The position numbers were made by a program, and so were the translations under genes. Positions 43,801 through 52,945 of a DNA stretch of 64,000 bases are shown here, piece by piece (positions within the stretch are counted from its first letter, which is position 1; every line of letters starts with the position of its first letter). The notes under the pieces are model-generated. The model ran no database searches, was not told where the DNA came from, and saw nothing but the letters and a program-made list of their open reading frames with translations. Source of the DNA: Chitinophagaceae bacterium (GTDB lineage: Bacteria > Bacteroidota > Bacteroidia > Chitinophagales > Chitinophagaceae); assembly GCA_016720745.1 (NCBI GenBank), contig JADKKA010000018.1, positions 248,001 to 312,000 of the forward strand. Direction: 5' to 3'.

Positions 43801-46800
43801 ACTTCTACAGGTACCGGCCTTACTTATGCATGGGGCAGAAGCTTGTTTACAACTCCGTTTACAGCCGTAGGTACCGCACAAACCCTGCCGATTGAAGTGG
43901 GAGGAAACTACCTGCTGACAGTAACAAGCGCAGATGGTTGTACAGATACAGCAATGACATCAGTGCTTGTAGCCGATTATATTTTCAATGGCAATCTCGC
44001 CCCTGGCGATGCGGTTCAAACAGGTCGCCTGAACAGGTTTGCTGCAATATCTACTTGCGCAGCGCCCAAAGGCTGTCCGGGTATCTTTACATCAACAGGA
44101 AGCAGGTTATACGATTCATATACAGTTACGAATCCATACAGTACGCCTGTATGCGCCACCATTGGAATCACCTCCTTCTGCTCAACAAATATTTTCTGTG
44201 CCGCTTATCTGGGTGCATACGATCCGAACAACCAATGCGTCAACTATTTAGCTGATGGAGGTTCTTCATTTACCACAACCGGCTTCTATGAAGCAACGAT
44301 CCCTGGCAATGCAACCATAACCATCGTAATACACGAAGTAAATCCAGGTGCAGGTTGCGCGGGTTACCGGTTGTCTGTTCATCTTCCAAGAGAAGGGATT
44401 ATAGCTACACCTTCCGCTCCTTATTGTTCCGGCACGCCGATTACACTTACAGCGCCTCCGGCAAACAACTATAGCTGGACACCAGGTGGTGCCACCACTC
44501 AAACAATTGTTGTAAATCCGCCACTTGGCACTACCAACTATAGTGTTCAGTCAGGGTTCGGCAACTGGGGTTGTGTGGGCGATACTTCTGTAACACTTGT
44601 AGTAGGCTCCAATCCGGATGTTAATGCAGTAGCTAATCAGTTCTATTGCGCAGGATCCTCAGCCGGACCGATTCCATTTACCGGTTCCGTTCCTGGTACC
44701 ACTTATAACTGGACGAATACCAATACCGCAATCGGGCTGGCAGCAAGTGGCACCGGTGATATTCCAACCTTTACGGCTACGAATGCTACAGGGGCTCCCA
44801 TTTCAGGAACCATCACTGTTACACCGGTCAACGGACCTTGTACGGGTACACCAATCACCTTTACCATCACTGTTGCAAACACTCCGTCGATTACAGGAGT
44901 AACCAATGATGAAATATGTGCACCGGGTGGTGTCGTAAATCTGACTGCAGCAGGAAATGGTGTGATTAACTGGTACACTGCCGCAACCGGTGGTAACCTG
45001 GTCAACACTGGTACAACTTTCAACCCCAATATTTCTGCCACTACTACTTATTATGTAGAAAGTCAGATCAATGAACCAGCCGCTCAAACAGTGGCGATGC
45101 CGGGTCAAAGCAGCACTTTCCCGGGTAATGTAAGAGGATACTGGTTCACCGCCCCTGTTGATTTTGTGATGACGGGATTATTTGTACCAACAACAGCATC
45201 TTCCGGAAACCAGCAGGTAGCAGTATTGAAGTTCAATGGCAATACACCGCCACCTGTTTTCTCAGCAACTACAAATGCGTTCAGCACCCTGTTCCTGACA
45301 AAGGCAAATACCTCACCCGGCTATATTGCCGTGAATATTCCAATCAAAGCTGGTGAAGTAATCGGCGTTCTGGGTAACAGGGCAGATCTGAATTCCTATG
45401 CACCGGGCGATTATAACACCACAATATTTGGTCAGGCAGTACAAATGCAGAGATTGGGTATGCAATTCCCGCTTTCTTCAACTGATCCAAGGGATATCTG
45501 GAGGGAGTTTGGTCCAAGTACAAGTATCTCAAGAATAGAATTTACCTATACTTCGATCGCCTGTTCCAGCTCACCAAGGGTACCAGTAACCGGTACAGTG
45601 AACCCGCTGCCGGTCGCAACAGCTACCCCGGCTTCACAAACGGTTTGTTCCGGACCAATCACCAGCATTATCCTGACCAGTTCAGAGCCTGGCACTACCT
45701 ATGCCTGGACAAGGGATAATACCGTGAATGTAACCGGCATTGCTGCCAGTGGAACCGGCGATATCAGTGGTACACTGACCAATAATACATTCGTACCACA
45801 AACAGTAACCTTTACCATCACACCGACCGTTACTGCAACGGGTTGTGTGGGCGCTCCGATTACAGCCACTGTAACCGTGAACGCTGTACCAACCATTACC
45901 TGCCCGGCGAATATTACCGTCAACAACACTTTAGGTCTTTGTGGAAATACAATAACTTATACACCAACATTCACAGGTATTCCAGTGCCAGCCATTACCT
46001 ATGCGTTTACCGGGGCTACAACAGCCAGCGGAAGCGGGGATGGAAGTGGTTCATTCTTTAATGTTGGCGCAACTACGGTAACAATTACCGCAACGAATTC
46101 CTGTGGTTTTGCCAGCTGTACATTCACTGTAACGGTGAATGATACAGAGCCACCGATTGTAACAACCGGCTCAATTGGCAGTTGCTATCCAAGTGTAGCT
46201 GCCGCTCAGGCCGCCGCACTGGCAGCCACTTCGGCTACCGATAATTGTCCGGGTGTGCTCACAGAAGTGGCCAGTACGGTTGGAACCTGCTCCGCTGTGG
46301 TTACAGTAACCACAACCGATGTGGCTGGTAATTCTACCGCTGTAACCTATAATACAAGGATTGATAATACAGCACCGGTGATCACCTGTCCTGCTCCTGT
46401 AACAGTGAGCTGTGCCAGCGCAGTACCGGCTCCGGATATTGCCAGTGTAACAGTAACTGATAACTGTCCTGGTGCTATCATCATAACATGGCAGGGTGAT
46501 GTGATCAGTGCGCAAACATGTACCAACAGATATACCGTTACACGTACCTATCGTGCAACAGATGTTTGTGGCAATTTCGCTGAGTGTACACAGATCATTA
46601 CCGTAAACGATCAGACAGCACCAACCTTAACCTGTCCTGCACCTGTAACCGTAAGTTGTGCCGCAGCCGTTCCTGTACCGGATATCAATAGCGTAACAGG
46701 TGTAACCGACAACTGTGGTGGCCCCGTAACGGTTACCCATGTAAGCGATGTGATCAGCGCCCAGACCTGTCTGAACCGCTATACTATCACCCGTACTTAC

Positions 46801-49002
46801 AGGGCAACAGATGTGTGTGGTAATTTTGCAGAGTGTACACAGATCATTACGGTGAACGACCAAACTCCACCTGTAATTACCTGTCCTGCTAATATCACAG
46901 TAAACAATACACCAAACCAGTGTGGTGCCATTGTGAATTTCACTGTAACAGCAACTGATAACTGTGCCGGTGCAATCACCATAACTTCGGTACCTGCTTC
47001 CGGTAGCTTCTTCCCTGTAGGAACTACAACAGTAACTTCTACTGCGGTGGATGCCTGCGGAAATACTTCTACCTGTACGTTTACTGTAACAGTAGTGGAT
47101 GTACAACCACCGGTGATCACTTGCCCGGCGAATATCACAACAGGTAATAATCCTGGTATCTGCGGTGCAGTGGTGAACTTCCCGCTGCCAACAGTTTCCG
47201 ATAACTGCCCGCTTCCGGGTGGTGTAACGCTGAATCAGAATACGAACACAACAACCATTGCCTTCAATACCGGAATTTCCTGTAACGCAGGTGCTACTTC
47301 ATTCTGGAGAGCCTATAACCTTGCCAGCTTCCCGGCTGTAACCGGTCCGCTGACAATCAATAGTGTGAGATTTGGTATTGAAGTTAATAACACCGGAGTT
47401 GGACAAACCATGACGGTTAACCTGTATAATCAAACCGGCGCTGCCTTCCCTGGCGGAACCAGAACCCTGATTGCAACAGGAACAGTAAGTATCACTGCTG
47501 CGGCGAATACTTTCTATACCGTGAATTTTGGATCAGCCCCAACCGTACCTGCCAACGCCATCATCATTGTGGAAGTAGCAACTCCTGTGGGAGGAGTCTT
47601 CCCTGCAGCCAATGGACTGGGAGAATCCGGACCTTCCTATATCTCATCCACAGCTTGTGGTGTGCCGAACCCGGTAACACTGGCTTCACTTGGCTTTACT
47701 GCTAACCATACAATTATTGGTATGTCGGGTACAGTTCCTGTTGTGCCACCAATACTGGTTCAAACAGGCGGTCTGCCATCAGGCAGCACCTTCCCGGTTG
47801 GTACTACAACAAATACATTTGTTGCCAGGGATAATGCAGGCAATACATCAACCTGTTCATTTACCGTAACAGTAAATGATGTAGAACAACCAACGATCAC
47901 TTGTCCTGCCAACCAGGTAAGGAATACTGATCCGGGTGTTTGCTACGCTACCTTCCCTGATCCTCCGGGCATACCAAGACCAACCTTTGCAGATAACTGC
48001 GCGGTAACAAGGCTTACCTGGAGCATGACAGGACCTGGTGGAACGACCACTTCTCCTGCAACAGGTATCAACTATGTACCGAATAACACACAGTTCCTGC
48101 TGAATGGTACAACCGGTCAGGGTATAACCACTATTACTTATACCGCAGCTGATGCAGCTGGAAATACACGGACCTGCTCATTCACTGTAACGGTGAACGA
48201 TGCCTCTATACCTGTGATCAGTGTTCAGCCGGCATCAGTCTTTGTTTGCGAAGGCGGAAATGCCGTATTCAGTGTAACAGCTACAGCCGGAACGGGTAAC
48301 CCGCTTGGCTACCAGTGGCAGCAATGGAATGGCAGTGCATGGGTGAATATTACCGGTGCTACCACTTCTACGCTGACCATCCCTGCGGTTGCATTTACTC
48401 AGAACACCAATACATACCGTGTGGTACTCACCGGCAGATGTTCTGTAGTGAATTCTGCAGCAGCTACGCTGTTTGTGAATCCGCTGCCGAGCGTGACCCT
48501 GCTGACTTCAATACCACCAGCACTGCAACCCGGTCAGGCACTGAATATCACATCAACAGTGAATCCTCCGGGTGGTACTTATGCATGGTTCCTGAATGGT
48601 CAGTTGCTGCCAACAGCACTGGGGTCATCACTCACTAACCTGACAGTTGACAACCAGGGCACTTACCGCCTGGTTTACACAGACCTCAACGGTTGTGTAG
48701 GCACATCGGCCAACCTGGTGATCAGCGCCTTCCAGTCAGAGAAACTCTGGATTTATCCGAATCCGAATAGCGGAAGATTCCAGATCCGTTTCTACAATCA
48801 TGTGAATGAAAAAATCACCATCAATGTGTATGACATGAAGGGTGCAAGGATTCACCAGCAGGTTGAAACACCATCAGCCAACTACACCAGGATCGATGTG
48901 AACCTGGGTGCCGGTATACCTGCAGGCTTCTACAATGTGGAAGTAAGAGGTGGTAATGGTGCACTGATTGGAAACAAGAAGATCGTGGTACATCATAACT
49001 AA
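40819..49002 (+). CDS. Giant multidomain adhesin with type A T9SS sorting domain
   Basis: A 2727-residue secreted protein. A signal peptide ends near residue 28 (STKAQ). Two copies of one N-terminal module lie at about 28-267 and 469-697 (TLAAGEVAFTGY and TLVAGDIAFTSY; both end GCNYMG/GCNYLG), separated by Ig-like domains. Two putative-Ig repeats (about 700-873) share LSGTPTQ. PKD-like modules, an INWYTAATGGN Ig-like module (about 1354-1418) and about seven HYR-type repeats (about 1690-2460; ITCPANITV, TDNCPG, FTVTVND) follow. A distinct domain splits one HYR repeat (about 2132-2312). The end is a type A sorting domain (LWIYPNPNSGRFQIRF, NVYDMKGARI, GFYNVEV). Likely role: cell-surface adhesion. 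Confidence 0.92.
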   Translation: MTFLKATLAKLCFALLSLIIFSNSTKAQTTLAAGEVAFTGYIAADGANPDRFTFVVLTAIQANTVIRFTDYGWRTDLNAFNSAATLESELVYTAGSAYPAGTEIQISGASATVIGGGSAGTVVYSVGAGFAAGNLNLSSGGDQILAYQGSFASPTFIAGIHMNTQAAANGDPNNTTDAAWDGVIPALQITGSNSSKPVSLTAGTSSLWIGTINAVSPFATEWDNGRFNCGPDVSTAPLARAAINTAANWTISNTTPGFTIPTGCNYMGVLSAPGITGQPANSAICEGTNTSFGITATGATGYQWQVDNGGGFVNVTDNATYSGALTATLNITAAPFSLNGYLYRCIASNGSGSTNSNSATLTITALPVAPSLLAKTPATVIVADGTPVSATFNAGSGGTGCADDFRYSIDGGATYLPYTPGANINTTGLAATGGTVVIEGRRAGCSSGCQGSYVGLASWVVTPLPPAATTLVAGDIAFTSYASSYPTVPEDNFSFVLLRSVGAGTTINFTNNGWLSTNVLQSGEETLTWTAPAGGLIAGTEIRITDLTATKSGGGNAGSVTGTGLNLNTSGDQILAYQGPSGSPIFISAIHMNVFTIGGGDPVNTTAAAWDGTANTPSSSALPTGLTTGVNCIWIGTQGVPASEFNNARYGNCAAAAVSGPVTALRALLNNQANWITDDNTPPSFVLPTGCNYLGTACPTITVTNPGTTTGTVGTAFSQTFTASGGAPAYTFTTVSPLPTGITLSSGGVLSGTPTQSGSFPIVVTATDVNGCAGDGATYTLVISCQTITVSNPANASGTAGTPFSETFTETGSLGGATFTTASTLPLGIALSTAGVLSGTPTQTGTFPIVVTVTDGNGCTGTGTTYNLVIACAAYSITATPASQSRCSGTAIQPILMSSTAGGTTFNWVRDNVPTIGGSIPASGSGNITGNLVNNTGAPVTVTFTITPDLGGCPATPVTATVTVNPLPVALITGPGTVGAVPNCQNSDVVLSGATSTGTGLTYAWGRSLFTTPFTAVGTAQTLPIEVGGNYLLTVTSADGCTDTAMTSVLVADYIFNGNLAPGDAVQTGRLNRFAAISTCAAPKGCPGIFTSTGSRLYDSYTVTNPYSTPVCATIGITSFCSTNIFCAAYLGAYDPNNQCVNYLADGGSSFTTTGFYEATIPGNATITIVIHEVNPGAGCAGYRLSVHLPREGIIATPSAPYCSGTPITLTAPPANNYSWTPGGATTQTIVVNPPLGTTNYSVQSGFGNWGCVGDTSVTLVVGSNPDVNAVANQFYCAGSSAGPIPFTGSVPGTTYNWTNTNTAIGLAASGTGDIPTFTATNATGAPISGTITVTPVNGPCTGTPITFTITVANTPSITGVTNDEICAPGGVVNLTAAGNGVINWYTAATGGNLVNTGTTFNPNISATTTYYVESQINEPAAQTVAMPGQSSTFPGNVRGYWFTAPVDFVMTGLFVPTTASSGNQQVAVLKFNGNTPPPVFSATTNAFSTLFLTKANTSPGYIAVNIPIKAGEVIGVLGNRADLNSYAPGDYNTTIFGQAVQMQRLGMQFPLSSTDPRDIWREFGPSTSISRIEFTYTSIACSSSPRVPVTGTVNPLPVATATPASQTVCSGPITSIILTSSEPGTTYAWTRDNTVNVTGIAASGTGDISGTLTNNTFVPQTVTFTITPTVTATGCVGAPITATVTVNAVPTITCPANITVNNTLGLCGNTITYTPTFTGIPVPAITYAFTGATTASGSGDGSGSFFNVGATTVTITATNSCGFASCTFTVTVNDTEPPIVTTGSIGSCYPSVAAAQAAALAATSATDNCPGVLTEVASTVGTCSAVVTVTTTDVAGNSTAVTYNTRIDNTAPVITCPAPVTVSCASAVPAPDIASVTVTDNCPGAIIITWQGDVISAQTCTNRYTVTRTYRATDVCGNFAECTQIITVNDQTAPTLTCPAPVTVSCAAAVPVPDINSVTGVTDNCGGPVTVTHVSDVISAQTCLNRYTITRTYRATDVCGNFAECTQIITVNDQTPPVITCPANITVNNTPNQCGAIVNFTVTATDNCAGAITITSVPASGSFFPVGTTTVTSTAVDACGNTSTCTFTVTVVDVQPPVITCPANITTGNNPGICGAVVNFPLPTVSDNCPLPGGVTLNQNTNTTTIAFNTGISCNAGATSFWRAYNLASFPAVTGPLTINSVRFGIEVNNTGVGQTMTVNLYNQTGAAFPGGTRTLIATGTVSITAAANTFYTVNFGSAPTVPANAIIIVEVATPVGGVFPAANGLGESGPSYISSTACGVPNPVTLASLGFTANHTIIGMSGTVPVVPPILVQTGGLPSGSTFPVGTTTNTFVARDNAGNTSTCSFTVTVNDVEQPTITCPANQVRNTDPGVCYATFPDPPGIPRPTFADNCAVTRLTWSMTGPGGTTTSPATGINYVPNNTQFLLNGTTGQGITTITYTAADAAGNTRTCSFTVTVNDASIPVISVQPASVFVCEGGNAVFSVTATAGTGNPLGYQWQQWNGSAWVNITGATTSTLTIPAVAFTQNTNTYRVVLTGRCSVVNSAAATLFVNPLPSVTLLTSIPPALQPGQALNITSTVNPPGGTYAWFLNGQLLPTALGSSLTNLTVDNQGTYRLVYTDLNGCVGTSANLVISAFQSEKLWIYPNPNSGRFQIRFYNHVNEKITINVYDMKGARIHQQVETPSANYTRIDVNLGAGIPAGFYNVEVRGGNGALIGNKKIVVHHN
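46381..46866 (+). repeat. Tandem pair of near-identical HYR modules in the adhesin gene
   Basis: Two consecutive coding units of about 240 bases (46381-46620 and 46621-46866) encode nearly the same module: CPAPVTVSCA, DVISAQTC, TRTYRATDVCGNFAECTQII and TVNDQT are shared. Both open in TVSCASAVP or TVSCAAAVP. DNA identity is high only over the last third of each unit, which suggests recent duplication or gene conversion there. Confidence 0.75.
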
Positions 49003-49023
49003 ACAGCATTTTTAACTGAATAC

Positions 49024-49055
49024 AACGGGACTGTGATTCACAGTCCCGTTTTTTT
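49024..49055 (+). terminator. Terminator after the adhesin gene
   Basis: A perfect 12-base stem (AACGGGACTGTG with CACAGTCCCGTT), a three-base ATT loop and a T run make a strong terminator 22 bases after the stop at 49002. Confidence 0.9.
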
Positions 49056-49091
49056 ATGACCATCAACAATACCAAATCACAGCACCCTGCT

Positions 49092-49099
49092 TAAATTTG
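49092..49099 (+). promoter_or_regulatory. TAAATTTG promoter element before the MazG-like gene
   Basis: TAAATTTG matches TAnnTTTG and lies 20 bases before the ATG at 49120, after the adhesin terminator. Confidence 0.45.
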
Positions 49100-49119
49100 T
49101 CATCATCAATAATTGAAAA

Positions 49120-49503
49120 ATGAAACTCGACCTTGCTGCCATGCGGCCCGTCAATGTACAAAGAGCCCGGGAGGGATTTAAATGTTACGACAATCAACCG
49201 CTCACGTATTGGACCACTGCTTTGGCAGGTGAGGTAGGAGAGCTTTGCAATATGATCAAGAAAATGCAAAGAGTGGAAAGAGGGGGCCTGGATGGTGGCA
49301 GCAGCTACACGGCAAAAGATATCAGCAAAGAAATGCTCAAAGAAGAAATCGGTGGGATTGCCATCTATCTCGACTTGCTGGCCTCCCTGCTGGATATTGA
49401 TCTGGAGGAAGCCATCATGGATACATTTAATAGTAAATCAGAAAAGTACGGCTTCCCACAATTTCTTGAAACCTCAACTCCGGGAGATTCTATCCAACTT
49501 TAA
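49120..49503 (+). CDS. MazG-like nucleotide-pyrophosphohydrolase-family protein, one altered metal-ligand position
   Basis: A 127-residue all-alpha protein of the MazG-like type. The first ligand pair E38-xx-E41 is intact in LAGEVGELCNMIKK. The second motif reads EEIGGIAIYLDLLAS at 75-89; where the family normally has Asp (EELxD) this protein has Gly79, although Asp85 is nearby. Homologs hydrolyse non-canonical nucleoside triphosphates to the monophosphates. Whether this one is active is uncertain. It is ten bases before a DinB-family gene and probably co-transcribed with it. Confidence 0.82.
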   Translation: MKLDLAAMRPVNVQRAREGFKCYDNQPLTYWTTALAGEVGELCNMIKKMQRVERGGLDGGSSYTAKDISKEMLKEEIGGIAIYLDLLASLLDIDLEEAIMDTFNSKSEKYGFPQFLETSTPGDSIQL

Positions 49504-49512
49504 AATCGTATC

Positions 49513-49986
49513 ATGAAATCCTCACAGCAACTCGCTGCTCATTTCAGACAACTCTGCTACGGAGGCAACTGGACATGGGTGAACCTGAAGGATACACTGA
49601 AAGATATCAGCTGGGAACAGGCCATTACAAAAGTGCAGGATTTTAATACCATCGCCGTGCTCGTATATCATATCGGATATTATGTATCCGTTCAGCTGAA
49701 AGTTTTAAAAGGAGGAAACCTCGAAGGAACCGATAAAGACAGTTTTAATTGCCCGCCTATTGAATCAGCCGCAGACTGGGAAGCGCTGCTCAGTAAAACC
49801 TGGCAGGAGGGGGAAGAATATGCCGCACTGGTGGAACAGATTCCTGATCCGCAGCTGGAAGAAGTATTTGTGATGGAAAAGTATGGAAACTGGCACCGCA
49901 ACCTCATGGGACTGATTGAACATGCGCATTACCACCTGGGACAAATCGTTATACTGAAAAAATGGGTGCAGTCTGATAAAGCATAA
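49513..49986 (+). CDS. DinB-family protein
   Basis: A 157-residue four-helix-bundle protein. Candidate metal-binding histidines are in LVYHIGYYVS near residue 53 and HAHYHLGQIVILKKW near residue 140. The family includes metal-dependent thiol transferases and many proteins without a known reaction. It follows the MazG-like gene closely. A second DinB gene lies at 52396. No terminator is apparent after it. Confidence 0.83.
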   Translation: MKSSQQLAAHFRQLCYGGNWTWVNLKDTLKDISWEQAITKVQDFNTIAVLVYHIGYYVSVQLKVLKGGNLEGTDKDSFNCPPIESAADWEALLSKTWQEGEEYAALVEQIPDPQLEEVFVMEKYGNWHRNLMGLIEHAHYHLGQIVILKKWVQSDKA

Positions 49987-50144
49987 AAATTCTTAGATAA
50001 AGGAAACTAACTTTTCAGTGCAGTTTCATCTTCACTGCATGCTAAGGAAAAGGCGGGTAAAGAAAAATACCTGCGAAGGCATTTAGGAATTTAAACAAAC
50101 CTCTGCGTAAACTCCTTAACTCCTTTCTCTGCGGTGAAAGAAAC

Positions 50145-51188
50145 TTACAACGAGCTCATATCAATCACAAACCGGTACCGCACATCACCTTTCAGCATTC
50201 TCTCATACGCTTCATTGATCTGGTCCATCCGGATCATTTCAATATCACTCACGATATTATGTTCGGCACAATAATCCAGCATTTCCTGTGTCTCAGGTAA
50301 GCCGCCAATTAGAGAACCTCCCAGGGACTTTCTTCCAAAGATCAGACTCATAGAATGAACCGGCGTAGGAGCCGGTGGAACACCCACACAAACCATGGTA
50401 CCATTGGTTTTCAGCATACCCAGGTAAAAATTGTAGTCATGCTGAGCAGATACGGTATCAAGAATAAAATCAAAATAACCGCTTACTGATTTGGCCTGCG
50501 CCTCATCACTGGTTAAAACAAATTTATGAGCACCCAAACGCTGAGCATCTTTTTCCTTAGAGGGAGAATGGCTGAGCATGGTCACTTCTGCTCCCATACT
50601 TACCGCAAACTTCACACCCATATGACCCAAACCACCCAGTCCAAGTATACCCACTTTCATACCGGGACCTATTTTCCAATGCCGAAGGGGTGAATAGGTA
50701 GTGATACCGGCGCAAAGCAGGGGAGCAGTAGCCGCCAGATCCAGTTTGTCAGAAATATGCAGTACAAAATCTTCATGTGCCAGAATCATTTTACTGTATC
50801 CGCCATACGTGGGTCCGCTGCCATCTCTTTCCATTCCACCATAAGTAAAAACACCACCCTGCGCGCAATACTGTTCCAGACCATCTTTACAATTATCACA
50901 TTCGCGACAACTGTCAACCAGACAACCAATCGCTGCCAGATCACCTGCCTTGAATTTTTTTACATGCGCGCCTACTGCCGTTACACGACCAACGATTTCA
51001 TGTCCGGGAACAACGGGAAATACTGTCATGCCCCACTCATTCCGGGCAAAATGCAAATCACTGTGGCAAACACCGCAGAAAAGGATCTCTATCTGAACAT
51101 CATGTGGTTTGGGATCCCTTCTTTCAACCGTCCAGGGAGCAAGGGGTGAATGGTCAGTTTGGGCGGCATAGGCTTTTGTAGCAGTCAT
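50145..51188 (-). CDS. Zinc-dependent alcohol dehydrogenase, YahK/CAD type
   Basis: A 347-residue medium-chain dehydrogenase. Catalytic zinc ligands are in CGVCHSD and PGHEIVG, the structural zinc is bound by CRECDNCKDGLEQYC, and the cofactor loop is GLGGLGHMGV. The sequence pattern is that of the broad-specificity NADPH-dependent aldehyde reductases (YahK, cinnamyl-alcohol-dehydrogenase type). It is divergent from the WYL regulator across 145 bases, so that regulator is a candidate controller. Confidence 0.91.
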   Translation of the reverse strand: MTATKAYAAQTDHSPLAPWTVERRDPKPHDVQIEILFCGVCHSDLHFARNEWGMTVFPVVPGHEIVGRVTAVGAHVKKFKAGDLAAIGCLVDSCRECDNCKDGLEQYCAQGGVFTYGGMERDGSGPTYGGYSKMILAHEDFVLHISDKLDLAATAPLLCAGITTYSPLRHWKIGPGMKVGILGLGGLGHMGVKFAVSMGAEVTMLSHSPSKEKDAQRLGAHKFVLTSDEAQAKSVSGYFDFILDTVSAQHDYNFYLGMLKTNGTMVCVGVPPAPTPVHSMSLIFGRKSLGGSLIGGLPETQEMLDYCAEHNIVSDIEMIRMDQINEAYERMLKGDVRYRFVIDMSSL

Positions 51189-51321
51189 AATAGTGATATA
51201 TATAAGTGTATCAGTAAAATTAAACCTTCCTGATTCAATTAACGGCTTTATTCTACCGTTTTATAAATAAATAACATGCTGTTTCAACTGATCCACTTTT
51301 TTTCTGAAAAGAGCCAGGTCC

Positions 51322-51329
51322 TATCTTTA
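51322..51329 (+). promoter_or_regulatory. TATCTTTA element four bases before the WYL regulator start
   Basis: TATCTTTA is followed by GTCA and the ATG at 51334, the same spacing as at 29170 and 53664. A TTTT run sits 19 bases upstream, a partial minus-33 box. Confidence 0.5.
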
Positions 51330-51333
51330 GTCA

Positions 51334-52311
51334 ATGAACAGAATTGACCGCCTGGCCGCCATCCTGATACAGCTACAATCGAAACGGTTGGTGAAAGCAC
51401 AGGAAATCGCTGATAAGTTCGATATCAGCCTGCGCACCGTTTACCGGGATGTTAAAGCACTGGAAGAAGGAGGTGTACCCGTGATCGGAGAAGCTGGTTC
51501 GGGTTATACCCTGATGGAAGGGTACCGGCTGCCACCGGTGATGTTCAGTCAGGAAGAAGCCACAGCCCTGCTGACTGCCTCCAAACTCGTACAATCAAAA
51601 ACCGATGCCGGTATCCGCAAACATTTTCAATCGGCATTGGATAAAATAAGGGCAGTATTGCGTTACCCGGAAAAAGATCACCTCGAAGGCATCGATGCAC
51701 ATATTGCCGTGATGAATCATCCGGCGATACAATACCGGTCAAATGAAGAACTCTGGCTGCAACAAATTCTCCATGCCATTGCGGGTTCCGAATTGATAGA
51801 GATTGAATATACCAGCATCGAAAAAAACGAGAAAAGCAAACGCCGGCTGGAACCTGTGGGTATTTATTATCTCGGTACACACTGGCACCTGATTGCCTGG
51901 TGCCATTTGCGGAATGACTACCGCAACTTTCGCACAGATCGAATCGGCCGGCTGAAAGCTACCGGAGAAAAAACCAATCAGCAGCATCCACCCCTGCAAA
52001 GCTTTATCGAAAAAATGAGCCGGCAGGAAAAGGATCTGACCAAGGTTGTAATAGATGTTAACCCGGAAATAGTGAAATACCTGGGTGAACAGAAGTATTA
52101 CCATGGCTATATACAGGAGGAACCGGCAGGCGACATGATCCGGATGACCTTCCTCGCTGCTTCTCTCACAGGATTAGCGCGCTGGTTCATGTTATTTGGT
52201 GATCATGCCCGGATCATTGAACCCCTGGAAATGAACATCCTGGTAACAGACATAGCCAAAGCCATACTGGATACACTGGCGGCTGCCGGAAAACATAAAG
52301 AAGGAGGCTAA
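51334..52311 (+). CDS. YafY-type transcriptional regulator (HTH_11 and WYL domains)
   Basis: A 325-residue regulator. The N-terminal winged helix is QEIADKFDISLRTVYRDVKA (about 22-41). The central WYL domain has WHLIAWCHLRNDYRNFRTDR near 188-207, and the C-terminal WCX part extends to about 315. WYL domains bind ligands or nucleic acid and switch repression. Divergent to the zinc alcohol dehydrogenase and followed 84 bases later by a DinB gene, it probably controls one or both. The transcript appears nearly leaderless. Confidence 0.9.
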   Translation: MNRIDRLAAILIQLQSKRLVKAQEIADKFDISLRTVYRDVKALEEGGVPVIGEAGSGYTLMEGYRLPPVMFSQEEATALLTASKLVQSKTDAGIRKHFQSALDKIRAVLRYPEKDHLEGIDAHIAVMNHPAIQYRSNEELWLQQILHAIAGSELIEIEYTSIEKNEKSKRRLEPVGIYYLGTHWHLIAWCHLRNDYRNFRTDRIGRLKATGEKTNQQHPPLQSFIEKMSRQEKDLTKVVIDVNPEIVKYLGEQKYYHGYIQEEPAGDMIRMTFLAASLTGLARWFMLFGDHARIIEPLEMNILVTDIAKAILDTLAAAGKHKEGG

Positions 52312-52395
52312 TTTTATTTTTTGATCACCGATTTCCTGCTGACATAGGGTTGTCACTAAGCGGTTGTTGTTTTGTACTAACAAAAAACAAAACAC

Positions 52396-52893
52396 ATGAC
52401 CATTATTGATTACCTGAAAAGACAATTCATTGAAGAAGGGGCGATCACCCGCAAATTCCTGGCCCTTGTGCACGATGGCGACTGGCATTATAAGCCGCAT
52501 GAAAAATCCATGCCTATGAATGCCCTGGCCACCCATATCGCCGATCTCCCCGGCTGGTTTCACATGACCCTGACCACCGATGAACTGGATTTTGCAAAAT
52601 ACCCCGAACAAACGCCGCTGAAAGACAATCAGGAACTGCTGGCCTATTTCGATAAAAAATATGCAGAAGGGCTTTCAGTACTGGTTGCCGAAAACGAAGC
52701 CTTGCTGCAAAACCCCTGGACACTTCGGCATGCAGATAATATTTTTCTCACCGAGCCCAAGGTAAGTGTACTATGTATGTCGATGAGTCAGCAAATCCAC
52801 CACCGCGCTCAGCTAGGGGTGTACCTTCGCCTGTTGAATATTCCGATCCCGGGAAGCTATGGACCCAGTGCAGATGAGAATAAATTTATGTAA
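52396..52893 (+). CDS. DinB-family protein, second copy
   Basis: A 165-residue DinB-type four-helix-bundle protein. Candidate ligands are His in ALATHIADLPGWF near residue 48 and the HH pair in SQQIHHRAQLGVYLRLL near residue 136. It is only distantly similar to the DinB protein at 49513. It is 84 bases after the WYL regulator, on the same strand. A hairpin with a very long loop follows at 52899-52947. Confidence 0.85.
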   Translation: MTIIDYLKRQFIEEGAITRKFLALVHDGDWHYKPHEKSMPMNALATHIADLPGWFHMTLTTDELDFAKYPEQTPLKDNQELLAYFDKKYAEGLSVLVAENEALLQNPWTLRHADNIFLTEPKVSVLCMSMSQQIHHRAQLGVYLRLLNIPIPGSYGPSADENKFM

Positions 52894-52945
52894 ATAGAAA
52901 TCCCGCATAGATTGAGTTATCCGTAGCAAAATATTCTTTGCGGGA

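Noticed and set aside
46381..46866. CRISPR-like repeat array
   Set aside because: The repeats are coding HYR modules of about 80 codons inside one long gene, not short repeats with unique spacers.
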